Assembly: GCF_041807905.1 (NCBI RefSeq)
Contig: NZ_JBGVSA010000013.1
Coordinates: 55,782 to 119,781 of the forward strand
Origin: JBGVSA01 sp041807905
Lineage (GTDB): Bacteria > Pseudomonadota > Gammaproteobacteria > Burkholderiales > Rhodocyclaceae
Reading direction: 5' to 3'
Length of the DNA stretch: 64,000 bases
Numbering within the stretch: the first letter of the stretch is position 1; the number at the start of each line of letters is the position of its first letter. Position numbers and translations under genes: made by a program. The notes beneath the pieces were generated by a model, which saw only the letters and a list, made by a program, of their open reading frames with translations, was not told where the DNA came from and searched no databases. Below are positions 37,283 to 46,101 of this stretch, piece by piece.

Positions 37283-39172
37283 ATGAGCGATTTTGCTGGG
37301 ATGGAAGATCTGCTGCAGGATTTCCTGGTCGAAGCGGGCGATCTTCTATCGGGCGTCGACAACAAGCTCGTCGACCTGGAGCGCGCACCGCACGACCGGG
37401 GCCTGCTCAACGAGATCTTCCGGGGCTTTCACACCATCAAGGGCGGCGCGGGCTTCCTGGCCGCGCACGAACTGGTCACGCTGTGCCACCTCACCGAAAA
37501 CCTCTTCGACAAGCTGCGCAACGGTGAACTGCTCGTCACGCCCGAGTGCCTCGACGTCATCCTCGCCGCCACCGCCACGGTGCGCGAGATGTTCGGCAAC
37601 CTCGAACGCGGCATGCAGCCGCGCGCGGCCGAGCCTTCGCTGATCGAAGAACTCAAGCTCGCCATTGCCGGCACGCTGCCGGCCGCCAACAAGGCCGCCG
37701 TCGCCGCGCCCGCCGCACCGGTTGCTGCCGCACCGGCCGCCGCCGCACCGGCCGTCGAAGGCGACGACCTGGACTGGAACGCGCTGTACGCCGCTGTCAC
37801 GGGTGGCGCGCCGCACGTGGCGACCTCGCTGGCCGAAGTACCGGTCGAACAGATCATCCAGGCCGCTGTCGGCCGCCGCGCCACCGACAAGCCCGGCGCG
37901 CAGAACGCCCCGACCGGCAGGAGGATGGACGAGCGCACGCGCGACAACTCCATCCGCGTGGATACCTCGCGTCTGGACCAGGTGCTCAACCTGTCGGGCG
38001 AAATAGGCCTGACCAAGAACCGCCTCAACGCACTGCGCAGCGACATTCTCAACGGCAAGAACGACACCGAAACACTGCAAGCGCTGGATCAGGCTGTCAG
38101 CCAGCTCGACCTGCTGGTCTCCGACCTGCAGAACGCTGTCATGAAAACGCGCATGCAGCCCGTCGGCCGCCTGTTCCAGAAGTACCCGCGTATCGCCCGC
38201 GACCTCGCCCGTTCGCTGGGCAAGGACGTGGAACTGGTGCTCGAAGGCGAGGACACCGAGATCGACAAGACCATGATCGAAGATCTGGCCGACCCGATCA
38301 TTCACCTCATCCGCAACGCCGTTGACCACGGCATCGAACAACCGCACGAGCGCATCGAAGCCGGCAAGCCCGAAAAATCCATCGTCCGCCTCGAAGCGCG
38401 GCAAGAGGGCGACCACATCGTCATCCTCGTCGCCGACGACGGCCGTGGCATGAACGCCGAACGCCTGCGCGCCAAGGCCGTGGAAAAAGGCCTGATTTCG
38501 GACGAAGAAGCCAACACCATGGACGAGCGCCAGAGCTACAACCTGGTGTTCCTGCCCGGCTTCTCGACCGCCTCGCAAGTGTCGGACGTCTCCGGCCGCG
38601 GCGTGGGCATGGACGTGGTGCGCACCAACATCCAAAAGCTCAACGGCACCATCGACATCCGCTCCACGCTGGGCGCTGGCACCACGTTCGAGATTTCGCT
38701 GCCGCTCACGCTCGCGATCCTGCCCGTGCTGCTCGTGTGCCTGCGCGACCAACCCTTCGCCGTGCCGCTGTCGATGGTGCGCGAAATCCTGCCCATCGTC
38801 CCGAACGAAGTGCAGGAACTCGGTGGCCGTGCCACCATGGTCGTGCGCGGCGAAGTGCTGCCCATCTACACGCTCGCCGGGCTGCTCGGCTGGCCGCAAA
38901 GCCAGATTCCGGAATATGGCGTGCTCATGCAGACGGCAGAGCAGAGCTTTGTTCTGGCCATCGACAGCTTCGCTGGCCGCGAAGACGCCGTCATCAAGTC
39001 GCTGGACGACTTCCGCCCCAAGGGCGTGGCTGGCGTCACCACACTGTCCAACGGCCAGATCGTGCTCATCCTCGACATGAAGGAACTGCTCGGCAACCTC
39101 ACCGACCAGCGCCCCGTCACCCGTCGTCAGTTGTTGCTGGAAGAAGGCGTCACGCTGCTCGCCGCTGCCTGA
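37283..39172 (+). CDS. cheA: Chemotaxis histidine kinase CheA
   Basis: A 629-residue kinase that passes phosphate to CheY according to receptor state. Order: HPt domain (about 1-105, H50 in GFHTIKGGAGF), an Ala/Pro-rich linker with little sign of a P2 CheY-binding domain (about 115-210), dimerisation domain (about 215-290), ATPase (N box HLIRNAVDHGIEQP, G1 DDGRGM, G2 GRGVGM) and a CheW-like regulatory domain to the end. AAGGAGC precedes the ATG at 37283, 45 bp after cheZ. It is the last gene of the cluster. Lack of a clear P2 would make phosphotransfer rely on direct docking to the HPt. Confidence 0.95.
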   Translation: MSDFAGMEDLLQDFLVEAGDLLSGVDNKLVDLERAPHDRGLLNEIFRGFHTIKGGAGFLAAHELVTLCHLTENLFDKLRNGELLVTPECLDVILAATATVREMFGNLERGMQPRAAEPSLIEELKLAIAGTLPAANKAAVAAPAAPVAAAPAAAAPAVEGDDLDWNALYAAVTGGAPHVATSLAEVPVEQIIQAAVGRRATDKPGAQNAPTGRRMDERTRDNSIRVDTSRLDQVLNLSGEIGLTKNRLNALRSDILNGKNDTETLQALDQAVSQLDLLVSDLQNAVMKTRMQPVGRLFQKYPRIARDLARSLGKDVELVLEGEDTEIDKTMIEDLADPIIHLIRNAVDHGIEQPHERIEAGKPEKSIVRLEARQEGDHIVILVADDGRGMNAERLRAKAVEKGLISDEEANTMDERQSYNLVFLPGFSTASQVSDVSGRGVGMDVVRTNIQKLNGTIDIRSTLGAGTTFEISLPLTLAILPVLLVCLRDQPFAVPLSMVREILPIVPNEVQELGGRATMVVRGEVLPIYTLAGLLGWPQSQIPEYGVLMQTAEQSFVLAIDSFAGREDAVIKSLDDFRPKGVAGVTTLSNGQIVLILDMKELLGNLTDQRPVTRRQLLLEEGVTLLAAA

Positions 39173-39190
39173 CCGGCCATAGTGCTAAAC

Positions 39191-39222
39191 AAAAAGCCCG
39201 CCAATTGGCGGGCTTCTTGTTT
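39191..39222 (+). terminator. Terminator of the che operon
   Basis: AAGCCCGCC (39194-39202) pairs with GGCGGGCTT (39107 frame equivalent 39207-39215) around AATT and is followed by a T-rich tail (CTTGTTT). It begins 18 bp after the cheA stop; the preceding A run could let it work for the leftward small gene as well. Confidence 0.85.
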
Positions 39223-39248
39223 GCGGAGAAGGGCAAAACTACAGGCGC

Positions 39249-39476
39249 CTACATCCACTCTCTCGGGATGTACTGTTCAGTCAGGCAGCCTTTCTCGCCC
39301 ACCTCTTTAACCCCTTTTACTACGATCTTTCGGGGCTTCACGTTCTGATTGGTTACGCCGACATGGTTGTGTGCCTTAGTGATGGCGTCATCCTGATCTG
39401 CTGCTGCGACGGTCGTAACCGCTAGCCCCCGATCATTTCCCTCTATATCTAGGCACACCTTAAACAGCTTGGACAT
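39249..39476 (-). CDS. Orphan small protein, 75 residues
   Basis: The frame from ATG 39476 encodes MSKLFKVCLDIEGNDRGLAV and onward to the ending QYIPREWM. ACAGGAGAC lies about 6 bases before the ATG, a good ribosome site. I do not recognise a family. The composition (N-terminal short beta-like strand, central DDAITKAHNHVG, Lys-rich KPRKIVVKGVKEVGEKG) suggests a small alpha/beta soluble protein. Local GC is clearly below the neighbours, so transfer is possible. It is convergent with cheA. An upstream in-frame start adds 49 residues without support. Confidence 0.65.
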   Translation of the reverse strand: MSKLFKVCLDIEGNDRGLAVTTVAAADQDDAITKAHNHVGVTNQNVKPRKIVVKGVKEVGEKGCLTEQYIPREWM

Positions 39477-39970
39477 GAAAAGTCTCCTGTCATAACTGGC
39501 TGCATCCAGAGATGTTTGGCTATGACTCCGTGAGAAGCACTTGCCGCACACGGCCATGGCCATTCTGCAGAGTTCTGACTTTCGAGCAATTCGGAACGCG
39601 AACGTTGACGCATATCTGTTCACATTGAAATGTCATGAAACTCCGCCCCTTTGGACACGCCTGTCATTTGGTGGCACCAATGCGTGGGCCGATCAAAAGA
39701 GCCGGCTAACTCGTCTATGGGATGTGCGATGCCTTCCGCAATGCACATGCAGCGTCAGGCGCTAGCCGATCGTATCGACCAGAAGTACAAAGGCTGCCCC
39801 GGAATCCAACGCTTGAATGTCAAAACAGTTTGCCAACTTGATATCTCGCGTTTTATTTGTTTCCCTATTTTGAGGTTCTCATTTCGCATCGACTGGACGG
39901 CTGCAATATAGATTGGGTGTCGAATGACGATAGAAGCAGAATTGGCTGGGCATGCCAGTAGGTCGCGGGT
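39477..39970. other. AT-richer intergenic stretch
   Basis: About 490 bp with GC near 50%, against roughly 65% around it. Open frames on the plus strand (39541-39765, 39651-39911) lack ribosome sites and recognisable products and I do not call them. No tRNA, att-like repeat or transposase remnant was seen. Confidence 0.5.
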
Positions 39971-40477
39971 TCAACATCGCATCCGTTCACGTTGCTGTGC
40001 CAACATCTTCCGCCGCTTCCCCCAATCCGCCCCCGACCGAGCATCCGCCGGCATTCTCAATTGCTTTTCCGCCTGACCAATCAGCGCATCGATATTCGCG
40101 CAGGTAATTTCGTCATCCGATGGAGAAGAGCCGGGCAAATCATCCTTGTTTGATTCAACGGACGCGTTGCGGCGCATATCCGCAAGCTGATCGGTAAACG
40201 CGCGCTCGGGCGCGAGTCCGCCGCTGGTGGGGCGGGTGTCGACGATGCTGGTTTGGGCGCCCTTGGCGCAGGGCGTGGCGGTGTATTCGATGCGGCCATC
40301 AACCATGCAGCGGTAGAGCGTGGGTGTGGTGGTATTCGGGGTGAATTCGTGGCGGAAGCGCTTGAGTGCGTCGTTGAGCGGGGCGGGCAGCAGGCTCATG
40401 CCAAAGCCGAGGCAGCCGAGTCCGAACGCGGTGAGGCTGAGCAGTACGACAGCGGTGATCCAGCGAGTCACAGGCAA
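39971..40477 (-). CDS. Membrane-anchored protein with a DUF4124-like segment
   Basis: A protein of about 168 residues with one N-terminal hydrophobic helix (residues 6-30, WITAVVLLSLTAFG), then TLYRCMVDGRIEYTATPC, which matches the DUF4124 pattern of a short beta-sheet with two cysteines seen in many betaproteobacterial envelope proteins. The C-terminus is charged and ends in RERMRC. The likely start is TTG 40477 or the GTG two codons later; neither has a good ribosome site. Probably periplasmic, anchored in the inner membrane; function unknown. Confidence 0.6.
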   Translation of the reverse strand: MPVTRWITAVVLLSLTAFGLGCLGFGMSLLPAPLNDALKRFRHEFTPNTTTPTLYRCMVDGRIEYTATPCAKGAQTSIVDTRPTSGGLAPERAFTDQLADMRRNASVESNKDDLPGSSPSDDEITCANIDALIGQAEKQLRMPADARSGADWGKRRKMLAQQRERMRC

Positions 40478-40650
40478 GCGCGGCGTCTAGGTGAAGACGC
40501 CATTAGGTATCAAATTTGTCGATTTCAGGCGATTTTGCCCCAAAGGGCGTATGCGAGCGGAATCGCCACGTCGCCAAAGCCGGGGCGATGTCGGTCGATT
40601 TTTTTTAGAGGCTAGGCGGCCGGCGCGGTGCCAAGGCCGCGACGGCGTGC

Positions 40651-41895
40651 CTAGAACATGAGCCCGAACAGTCTTTTCAGGATGTCGTCCAGCGACATCA
40701 TGGTCAGTGCGAGCGGTGCGATGGGGATGAGCACCGAGCCGGCCAGGCTGACGACGGCGTCGCGCGTGATGGGGGCGAGGCGCATGGTGCGCACGATGTC
40801 GTAGCTGTTGGCGAGGTCGGCCAGCGACTGGATGTCGCCGCTGCCAACCAGGGGTTCGTCGGCGGGCGCGCCGCCGCGAAGCCATTTGTCATCGAATTCC
40901 TGCACGTAGCGTTCGGCCAGCGTGCCGTATTCCCGCAGCCCGGTGCGCTTGGCCTGCGCGAGTTGGGATGCAAAGACGAGCAGCGGACCAAACACAAGGC
41001 ACAGCAGAAAGAGCACGGTGGATGCGGTCTCGATCTTGAAGTCGGTGAGCTTGGCGCCGGCAAAGAAAATGCGGTTGGCGAACTGCGCCGCGAGCATGGC
41101 CCCGTGCGCGATCAACAGCGGCATGAACGCGTAGACGGTGTTGGCGAGAAAGCCGAGGCCGCCGACGCGGTCCGGGTGCGTGGGCACGAGGTTGAGCGGG
41201 ATGCACGATACCTGCCAGAGGAAGCGCGTCCAGATGAACATGCGGAAGTACCAGCGGATGAGCAGGAACTGGAATATCGGCACGCTCACGTAGCCGTACC
41301 AGTAACCGGCCGGCGACAGCGCCAGTCCGCCGGGCGCGGGCGCGCCGTACCACGTTGCTGTCGTTTGCAGTGCGATGTACTGGCGCCAGATGACGATGAT
41401 GCCTACGCCATACACGAGCGCGATCAGTAACAATTCGGCGACGACGGAATTGCGCAGGCGGAATGCCGTGCGGATGGCTTCGTCGAAGCGCACGACGGCG
41501 GCTTCGGGGATGATCTGACGGTCGAGAAAGGTCCGCGCGATGGGGCGCAGGCGCTGGTGTACGACAAGCTCGGCCATGATCAGCACCGGCATGGCGACGA
41601 GAAAGCGGATGTGCACTTCCAGATCGAACACGAATGGCAGGGCCACGGCGTGACCGAACAGATGCCCTTCGATGGCGGAGAGCACCAGCAGCGGCAGCCA
41701 TGCAATCAGCGAGATGACGAGAATCCGCTGGCGCAGGAGCGCCAGCGCGTCGTCGGTCATGTGGGCGCGGCGCAGGAGCTGGTAGAGCGGGCCGCCCAGC
41801 ACGAGCGAGAAGTTCTGTACGTCCAGAAGAATGTCGTCCGCGGACGGAGGCGTGTGGTCGGCCCCCTTTGTGCGCCTGCGCAGATCGCCATCCAT
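40651..41895 (-). CDS. Multi-pass membrane protein of unknown function
   Basis: A 414-residue protein with about six predicted membrane helices (for example LVISLIAWLPLLVLSAIEG and FLVAMPVLIMAELVV near the N-terminal third, VVAELLLIALVYGVGIIVIW in the middle). I do not recognise a named family. It has a hydrophilic N-terminus and a soluble stretch near 330-390 (EYGTLAERYVQEFDDKWLR). GGAAGGAGG precedes the ATG at 41895, which decides the start against an in-frame upstream codon. Neighbours give no functional clue. Confidence 0.75.
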   Translation of the reverse strand: MDGDLRRRTKGADHTPPSADDILLDVQNFSLVLGGPLYQLLRRAHMTDDALALLRQRILVISLIAWLPLLVLSAIEGHLFGHAVALPFVFDLEVHIRFLVAMPVLIMAELVVHQRLRPIARTFLDRQIIPEAAVVRFDEAIRTAFRLRNSVVAELLLIALVYGVGIIVIWRQYIALQTTATWYGAPAPGGLALSPAGYWYGYVSVPIFQFLLIRWYFRMFIWTRFLWQVSCIPLNLVPTHPDRVGGLGFLANTVYAFMPLLIAHGAMLAAQFANRIFFAGAKLTDFKIETASTVLFLLCLVFGPLLVFASQLAQAKRTGLREYGTLAERYVQEFDDKWLRGGAPADEPLVGSGDIQSLADLANSYDIVRTMRLAPITRDAVVSLAGSVLIPIAPLALTMMSLDDILKRLFGLMF

Positions 41896-42077
41896 ATCCG
41901 GTGCCTCCTTCCGGTTTGCCAGGCGGACCCGTCCATTCGAAGATCGCAGCGGCATTGTGGCGGAGGCGCGCGCTGCGTGTGGGCTGCGATGACGGCGGAC
42001 GAGTCCTGTTGGTGTTGACTCAATATAGAGTCGGTGCGGGTAGGCGCCAAGGCGACCAAACGGGGCGACGCCGTCGC

Positions 42078-42566
42078 TCAGTAAGGCGTGCCGTCCTTGT
42101 GCTCGAATCGCCAGTTGCCGTTGTCATCGAGCGCGGCTTGCAGATCGTCGTCCGGGTAGACGATGGCGTCGTCCGGCGTACGGTCGCCGATTTCCAGGTA
42201 CACCACGTCCGCGCTCGATCTGTTGATGAGCTGGTGGGCGTTGCCCGACCCCGCTGCGAAGCCCGCGCACATGCCGGGGGCAAGCACGGTTTCGCCTTCA
42301 TCGGTCATCAGGGTGGGGTGCCCTTCGAGGATGTAGATGAACTCGTCCTGCCGCGAGTGCGCGTGACGCAGCGACGAGTTGGCGCCGGGAATCATCCGCG
42401 TGAGGTTCACACCAAAGTTGCGCAGGCCGAACAGCTCGCCCAGCCGGCGTTTTTCTCGCCCCGCCATGCGCGATGCAAATGGTTCCGGGTAGTTCGATGG
42501 CTTTGCTCTCACAGGAGCTTCGCTGGCGATGACGGCGACCGATTTTTCTTTTTCGGATTGAGACAT
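42078..42566 (-). CDS. Cupin-domain protein
   Basis: A protein of 162 residues with a single cupin barrel. Motif 1 is visible as HAHSRQDEFIYILEG (metal-ligand His residues and Glu) and motif 2 as GMCAGFAAGSGNAHQLINRS. Such proteins bind a metal and act as small isomerases, dioxygenases or ligand sensors; the substrate is not evident. GAGG precedes the ATG at 42566; a GTG three codons upstream also exists. It is divergent from the porin gene. Confidence 0.78.
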   Translation of the reverse strand: MSQSEKEKSVAVIASEAPVRAKPSNYPEPFASRMAGREKRRLGELFGLRNFGVNLTRMIPGANSSLRHAHSRQDEFIYILEGHPTLMTDEGETVLAPGMCAGFAAGSGNAHQLINRSSADVVYLEIGDRTPDDAIVYPDDDLQAALDDNGNWRFEHKDGTPY

Positions 42567-42963
42567 CGGGGACACCTCGCGGACATTCGTGCACGCAACG
42601 GTACCGGATTCCCCAGGCGGCGCGATGCGGTGCGTGCGTGCGGGTGCGACTTATGACGCCTTCAAGTCAGTCGAATTTCCGGGCGGCGTGGCGATGAATT
42701 GCGTACGCATCCGGTACGCATGTGCGCGCTGCCGATGCGAACAGGTAGACGGAAACTGCATGGAAACTTCTGACATTTCCCACGGTTGTGGCTGACACGG
42801 TGTTGCACATTCACAAAAGATTGGTGCAAATGTACCGATGCACAATATTTATCGAGTTTCGACAAAACATGCTGTGTGAAGGTTTTGGCGCACCTTGCTG
42901 TGGAGGTGCCGCGCGGAGCAGGGCAGTGCGCTCCGCGCGCAAGCCAAAAGAGGAGATTTACAC
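42567..42963 (+). other. Divergent cupin/porin region with a structured porin leader
   Basis: No gene is evident. On the porin side TTGGTG (42821-42826) and ATATTT (42845-42850), 18 bp apart, form a possible promoter, giving a leader of about 105 nt. Within the leader GCGCGGAGC (42911-42919) and GCTCCGCGC (42930-42938) form a perfect 9-bp stem ending 12 bp before the ribosome site. Inverted TTGCAC/GTGCAA elements flank the -35 (42803-42829). Confidence 0.5.
42911..42938 (+). promoter_or_regulatory. 5'-leader hairpin before the porin ribosome site
   Basis: Perfect 9-bp arms with a 10-base loop. The AGGAGA ribosome site follows at 42951. Porin leaders are frequent targets of small RNAs and stability elements, so a post-transcriptional role is plausible. 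Confidence 0.45.
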
Positions 42964-44007
42964 GTGCAAAGGAAACTCATCGCTCTGGCCATTGCAGGTA
43001 TGGCCGCCGCTCCGGCATTCGCACAATCGGATGTGACGATCTATGGTCGTGTCGACATGGGCTATCGCACCTTTACCAATGACGGAAAGGCCACGCTGGA
43101 AGATGCAGAGTCATCCAACCGCTGGGGGCTTCAGGGAACGGAAAATCTGGGGGGCGGCCTGACGGCGTTCTTCCAGCTCGAAAGCCGTTTCTTCCTCGAC
43201 AACGGTAATCAGGACAGCAACCGTCAGTGGAAGGACAAGGCATTCGTCGGCTTGCGCAGCAAGCAGCTCGGCGCCGTGTCGTTCGGTCGGCTGGCGTCGG
43301 CGGGCTACACCTTGTACGGCGGCACGTACGAAGCCTTCGGCGGCGACACGATCGGCGCTGCGCCGAATCGTCGCGGCAAGATCACCAACAACTGGGACAA
43401 CGCGGCCAAGTACGAATCGCCGAACTTCGGCGGCGTCTTCAAGGCTGTCGCGACCATCGGCCTGGGCGAGAACAACGCGGCCAACAACAAGACGCGCTGG
43501 GGTCTGGGCGGACAATTGACGCTGGGCGACTTCAAGGCCGATGTGGTCTACCAGAAGGACACGCTCAACGACAACGCGCAGGTGGCGGGCGGTTCGGGCT
43601 CCATCGCCGGGGCCAGCCCGTGGAAGACGTGGTTCCTCACGGCGAACTACAACTTCAAGGTGGCGGAGATCTTCGGCGGCTACACCGAATCGAAGGGCTA
43701 CGACGTGCCTTCGCTGAAGAATGACGGCGCCAAGTACAAGGTGTACCAGGTCGGCTTCCGCGTGCCGATGGGTGCGGGTTCCTTCCGCGGAAACGTTGGC
43801 CAGCGCAAGGAACGTACCGCCGCTGGCGTGGACCGCGAAACGCTGACGCACTACGCGCTGGGCTACTGGTACAACCTGTCCAAGCGGACCACGCTCATGG
43901 CCAACCTGAGCTACGAGCGCCAGAAGGGCGGCTTCACCGACGTGAATGACGCGCAGAAGAAGGACAACCAGTTCGGCACCGAACTGGCGATCCGCCATAC
44001 GTTCTGA
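42964..44007 (+). CDS. Outer-membrane porin (Gram-negative type)
   Basis: A 347-residue trimeric-type porin forming a general diffusion channel in the outer membrane. Residues 1-20 are the signal peptide (ending AAPAFA before QSDVTIYG), and the mature start SDVTIYGRVDMGY is the standard first beta-strand of betaproteobacterial porins. The protein ends in Phe (LAIRHTF), the outer-membrane insertion signal. Translation starts at GTG 42964 behind AGGAGA; the in-frame upstream ATG would destroy the signal. A terminator follows. Confidence 0.93.
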   Translation: MQRKLIALAIAGMAAAPAFAQSDVTIYGRVDMGYRTFTNDGKATLEDAESSNRWGLQGTENLGGGLTAFFQLESRFFLDNGNQDSNRQWKDKAFVGLRSKQLGAVSFGRLASAGYTLYGGTYEAFGGDTIGAAPNRRGKITNNWDNAAKYESPNFGGVFKAVATIGLGENNAANNKTRWGLGGQLTLGDFKADVVYQKDTLNDNAQVAGGSGSIAGASPWKTWFLTANYNFKVAEIFGGYTESKGYDVPSLKNDGAKYKVYQVGFRVPMGAGSFRGNVGQRKERTAAGVDRETLTHYALGYWYNLSKRTTLMANLSYERQKGGFTDVNDAQKKDNQFGTELAIRHTF

Positions 44008-44121
44008 TCTCTTGGAAGAGCGTGAGGGAGCGGCGCTCGTGAGGGTACCGCTCAAGCGACGACGGCGTTATCCAGTGGCAAAGTCGCCGCAATCGGATGT
44101 GTAGCCCCGCATCCAAAAAAG

Positions 44122-44156
44122 AAGAACCCGATCGCTTGCGCGGTCGGGTTCTTTTT
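44122..44156. terminator. Terminator after the porin gene
   Basis: AAGAACCCGA (44122-44131) pairs with TCGGGTTCTT (44144-44153), followed by TTT. The A run before the stem allows action on the leftward ferredoxin transcript too, whose stop is 163 bp away. Confidence 0.85.
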
Positions 44157-44318
44157 ATTGCGCGTCGGCGTTCGGTGCCGACGCGTCGAGTCCGGATGCT
44201 CGAAAGGGCTTGTAGCGCTTGCCGCCCGCTTGCATACGGCATCGGTAGACCGATTTGCTCAGGCGAGCATTGGCGGCCGACATGTCTTTCATCGCCGCCG
44301 TGGCACGGCGTATGGCTG

Positions 44319-45215
44319 TTACGGTGCAGACATGTCGCCGTACAACATGCTGCGCTTACGGCAGATGTGGCATAGCGGTGCCGTCTGGCGGCTTTGCCAA
44401 TTGAAGAACGTACGGCCGCACCGCGGGCACTCGCCGGAGGACAAGGGGTGGATGTCGGGGGCGGCGGCGCATGGTACGTCGACGATGTCGATGGCGCTCT
44501 CCAGGCAGCTATCGCGGCAGAGCGTGCACCCGGTGCAGCGTTGATGATCGGTGACGAAACTGAGGGCTTCGATGCTCAGCGCCGCGTGTGGGCAGATGCG
44601 CGTGCAGGCGCCGCACAAGGTGCAGGCATCGAGCGACAGGTCGATGCGCCGCAGACTAACGTCGTGAAAGGCCGAACACAGTGCTTGCGATGCCGGTTCG
44701 GCGGATGTGGCCGCAACGATATGCGCAATCCGGTCTGAGCCGCGCCGCAGAAATGCTCGTCGCGAAGGCGAGGGCGCTGCGCTTGTCTGAGGCAATTTCC
44801 AGTCGATTGGCGAGCGGCCGAGCGCGTTGAGTGTTTTGTTGGCCGCGTCGACGGACGCTCGCCACGGGCTGGCAGCGTCGCCCAACACCGCGCGCAGTCG
44901 GTGTGCCGCATGGAGCAGCAGGAGTTCTTGCGCGGTTGGCGGCGGGCCGTCGACCGCTTCGATGGTGCCATCGACGATATGGCGAAGCGGAGCCGGTCCT
45001 TCGATGGCATCGGTGGGGCAGACAAAAAGACAATTGCCACAACGGATGCAGTCTCGGGCGTTCAGCGATACGCCGCTGCTATCGGCTCTGATGGCTTGCG
45101 TGGGACACGCGCGAACGCAGGCGTCGCAGGCGTTGTGGCGGCACTTCGCACGGGCGCACCGGGCCCGCACCACGGTGATCGTGGATTGTGGCCCGGTGAG
45201 GAGTGCGCCAAGCAA
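44319..45215 (-). CDS. Multi-cluster ferredoxin-like protein with a C-terminal zinc ribbon
   Basis: A protein of about 298 residues with four Cys-rich sites: CRHNACDACVRACP (25-38), CIRCGNCLFVCP (56-67), CTLCGACTRICP and CTGCTLCRDSC. The first two and last two form pairs of 4Fe-4S ferredoxin domains separated by a 110-residue helical region. The C-terminus CPRCGRTFF...CHIC looks like a zinc ribbon, unusual for NapF/ferredoxin proteins. It follows dmsC by 24 bp and probably moves electrons for, or helps mature, the DmsABC enzyme. The start is uncertain (TTG 45215 used; no strong ribosome site). Confidence 0.75.
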   Translation of the reverse strand: MLGALLTGPQSTITVVRARCARAKCRHNACDACVRACPTQAIRADSSGVSLNARDCIRCGNCLFVCPTDAIEGPAPLRHIVDGTIEAVDGPPPTAQELLLLHAAHRLRAVLGDAASPWRASVDAANKTLNALGRSPIDWKLPQTSAAPSPSRRAFLRRGSDRIAHIVAATSAEPASQALCSAFHDVSLRRIDLSLDACTLCGACTRICPHAALSIEALSFVTDHQRCTGCTLCRDSCLESAIDIVDVPCAAAPDIHPLSSGECPRCGRTFFNWQSRQTAPLCHICRKRSMLYGDMSAP

Positions 45216-45239
45216 AGCGGGTGGGAGGCTGCGTTGGGC

Positions 45240-46100
45240 TCAGCCGTAAACTGCGTAGAAGAGATAGCGGCCAACGAGTTCGCCGCATGCGAGCAGTGCT
45301 GCTGCACTGACGATTGTGCCCATTGGTTTGCGGGTGTCATCGCGCAGACGCCACATCGCCAGGCAGAACAGGGCGCCTCCGACGATGCTCAACGCCCAAC
45401 GTACGCAACGCATGTCGCCGAGCTGTGCGTAGGCGGTGAGCGAACGCAGCGGGAAGGTGACGACCGGATTTGCGGCGACCTGGTTCAGCTCACTGATGAA
45501 CAGCGGCAACGCCAGCAACTGCAGCAGGATGGCCGCCACTACGCATAGCATGGCGACGATGCCGAACTGCCGCGCGTCCTGCTGCGATGCTGCAGGCGCG
45601 ACGCATAGCCATGCGACCAGCGATCCGCCTGTCAATGCGGTGCCAATGAAGGCGAAGTGCGTATTTACCGGCAGCCACGTGGCGACGCTGGTGTGGCGGT
45701 AAATTTCCGCCATGACCAAAAGGTTGGCGATCCCCAGTGCAGCACATACGATCAGGTGAAGGTTCGCAACCCGCCGTTGGCGCATCGCGAGAAAGGTCGT
45801 CAGACAGGTGGCGCCGATGAAGGCGCTGGTCAGGACGATCTCACGCGCCATCCACGATGTTGAGATATTGCGGATCGCGTTGATTGCATTGAGTGGATAT
45901 CCCAGGTGCAAAAATGAGAGCGCCAGGCCGAGTACCGATAGCCCGCTCGCTGCGAGCAGCGGCCGGCGCATCAGATGAAAGCGTTCATCCGCTCCGCTAT
46001 TGCGGCCGAGCATGAGCCCGAACACCGTCGCCACGCACAGCGTGCCGATGGCGGTTTGCGTCAGGACGGTGAAGAACACCAGAGGCCAATCGTGCATCAT
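45240..46100 (-). CDS. dmsC: DMSO-reductase-type membrane anchor subunit
   Basis: A 286-residue integral membrane protein with eight predicted helices, the DmsC type that takes electrons from the quinol pool and anchors the AB catalytic dimer. The conserved early feature SFLHLGYPLNAINAIRNIS with TSWMAREI is as in DmsC. Tandem ATG codons lie at 46100; the dmsB stop is 1 bp upstream, so translation is coupled. Menaquinol or ubiquinol use cannot be told. Confidence 0.9.
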   Translation of the reverse strand: MMHDWPLVFFTVLTQTAIGTLCVATVFGLMLGRNSGADERFHLMRRPLLAASGLSVLGLALSFLHLGYPLNAINAIRNISTSWMAREIVLTSAFIGATCLTTFLAMRQRRVANLHLIVCAALGIANLLVMAEIYRHTSVATWLPVNTHFAFIGTALTGGSLVAWLCVAPAASQQDARQFGIVAMLCVVAAILLQLLALPLFISELNQVAANPVVTFPLRSLTAYAQLGDMRCVRWALSIVGGALFCLAMWRLRDDTRKPMGTIVSAAALLACGELVGRYLFYAVYG

Positions 46101-46101
46101 G

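Noticed and set aside
39541..39911. Plus-strand ORFs in the AT-richer patch
   Set aside because: Overlapping frames without ribosome sites or family resemblance; one small minus-strand gene explains the coding signal better.
39955..39985. tRNA-like GGTTCAA motif
   Set aside because: No cloverleaf can be formed around it; the flanks do not pair as acceptor or anticodon arms.
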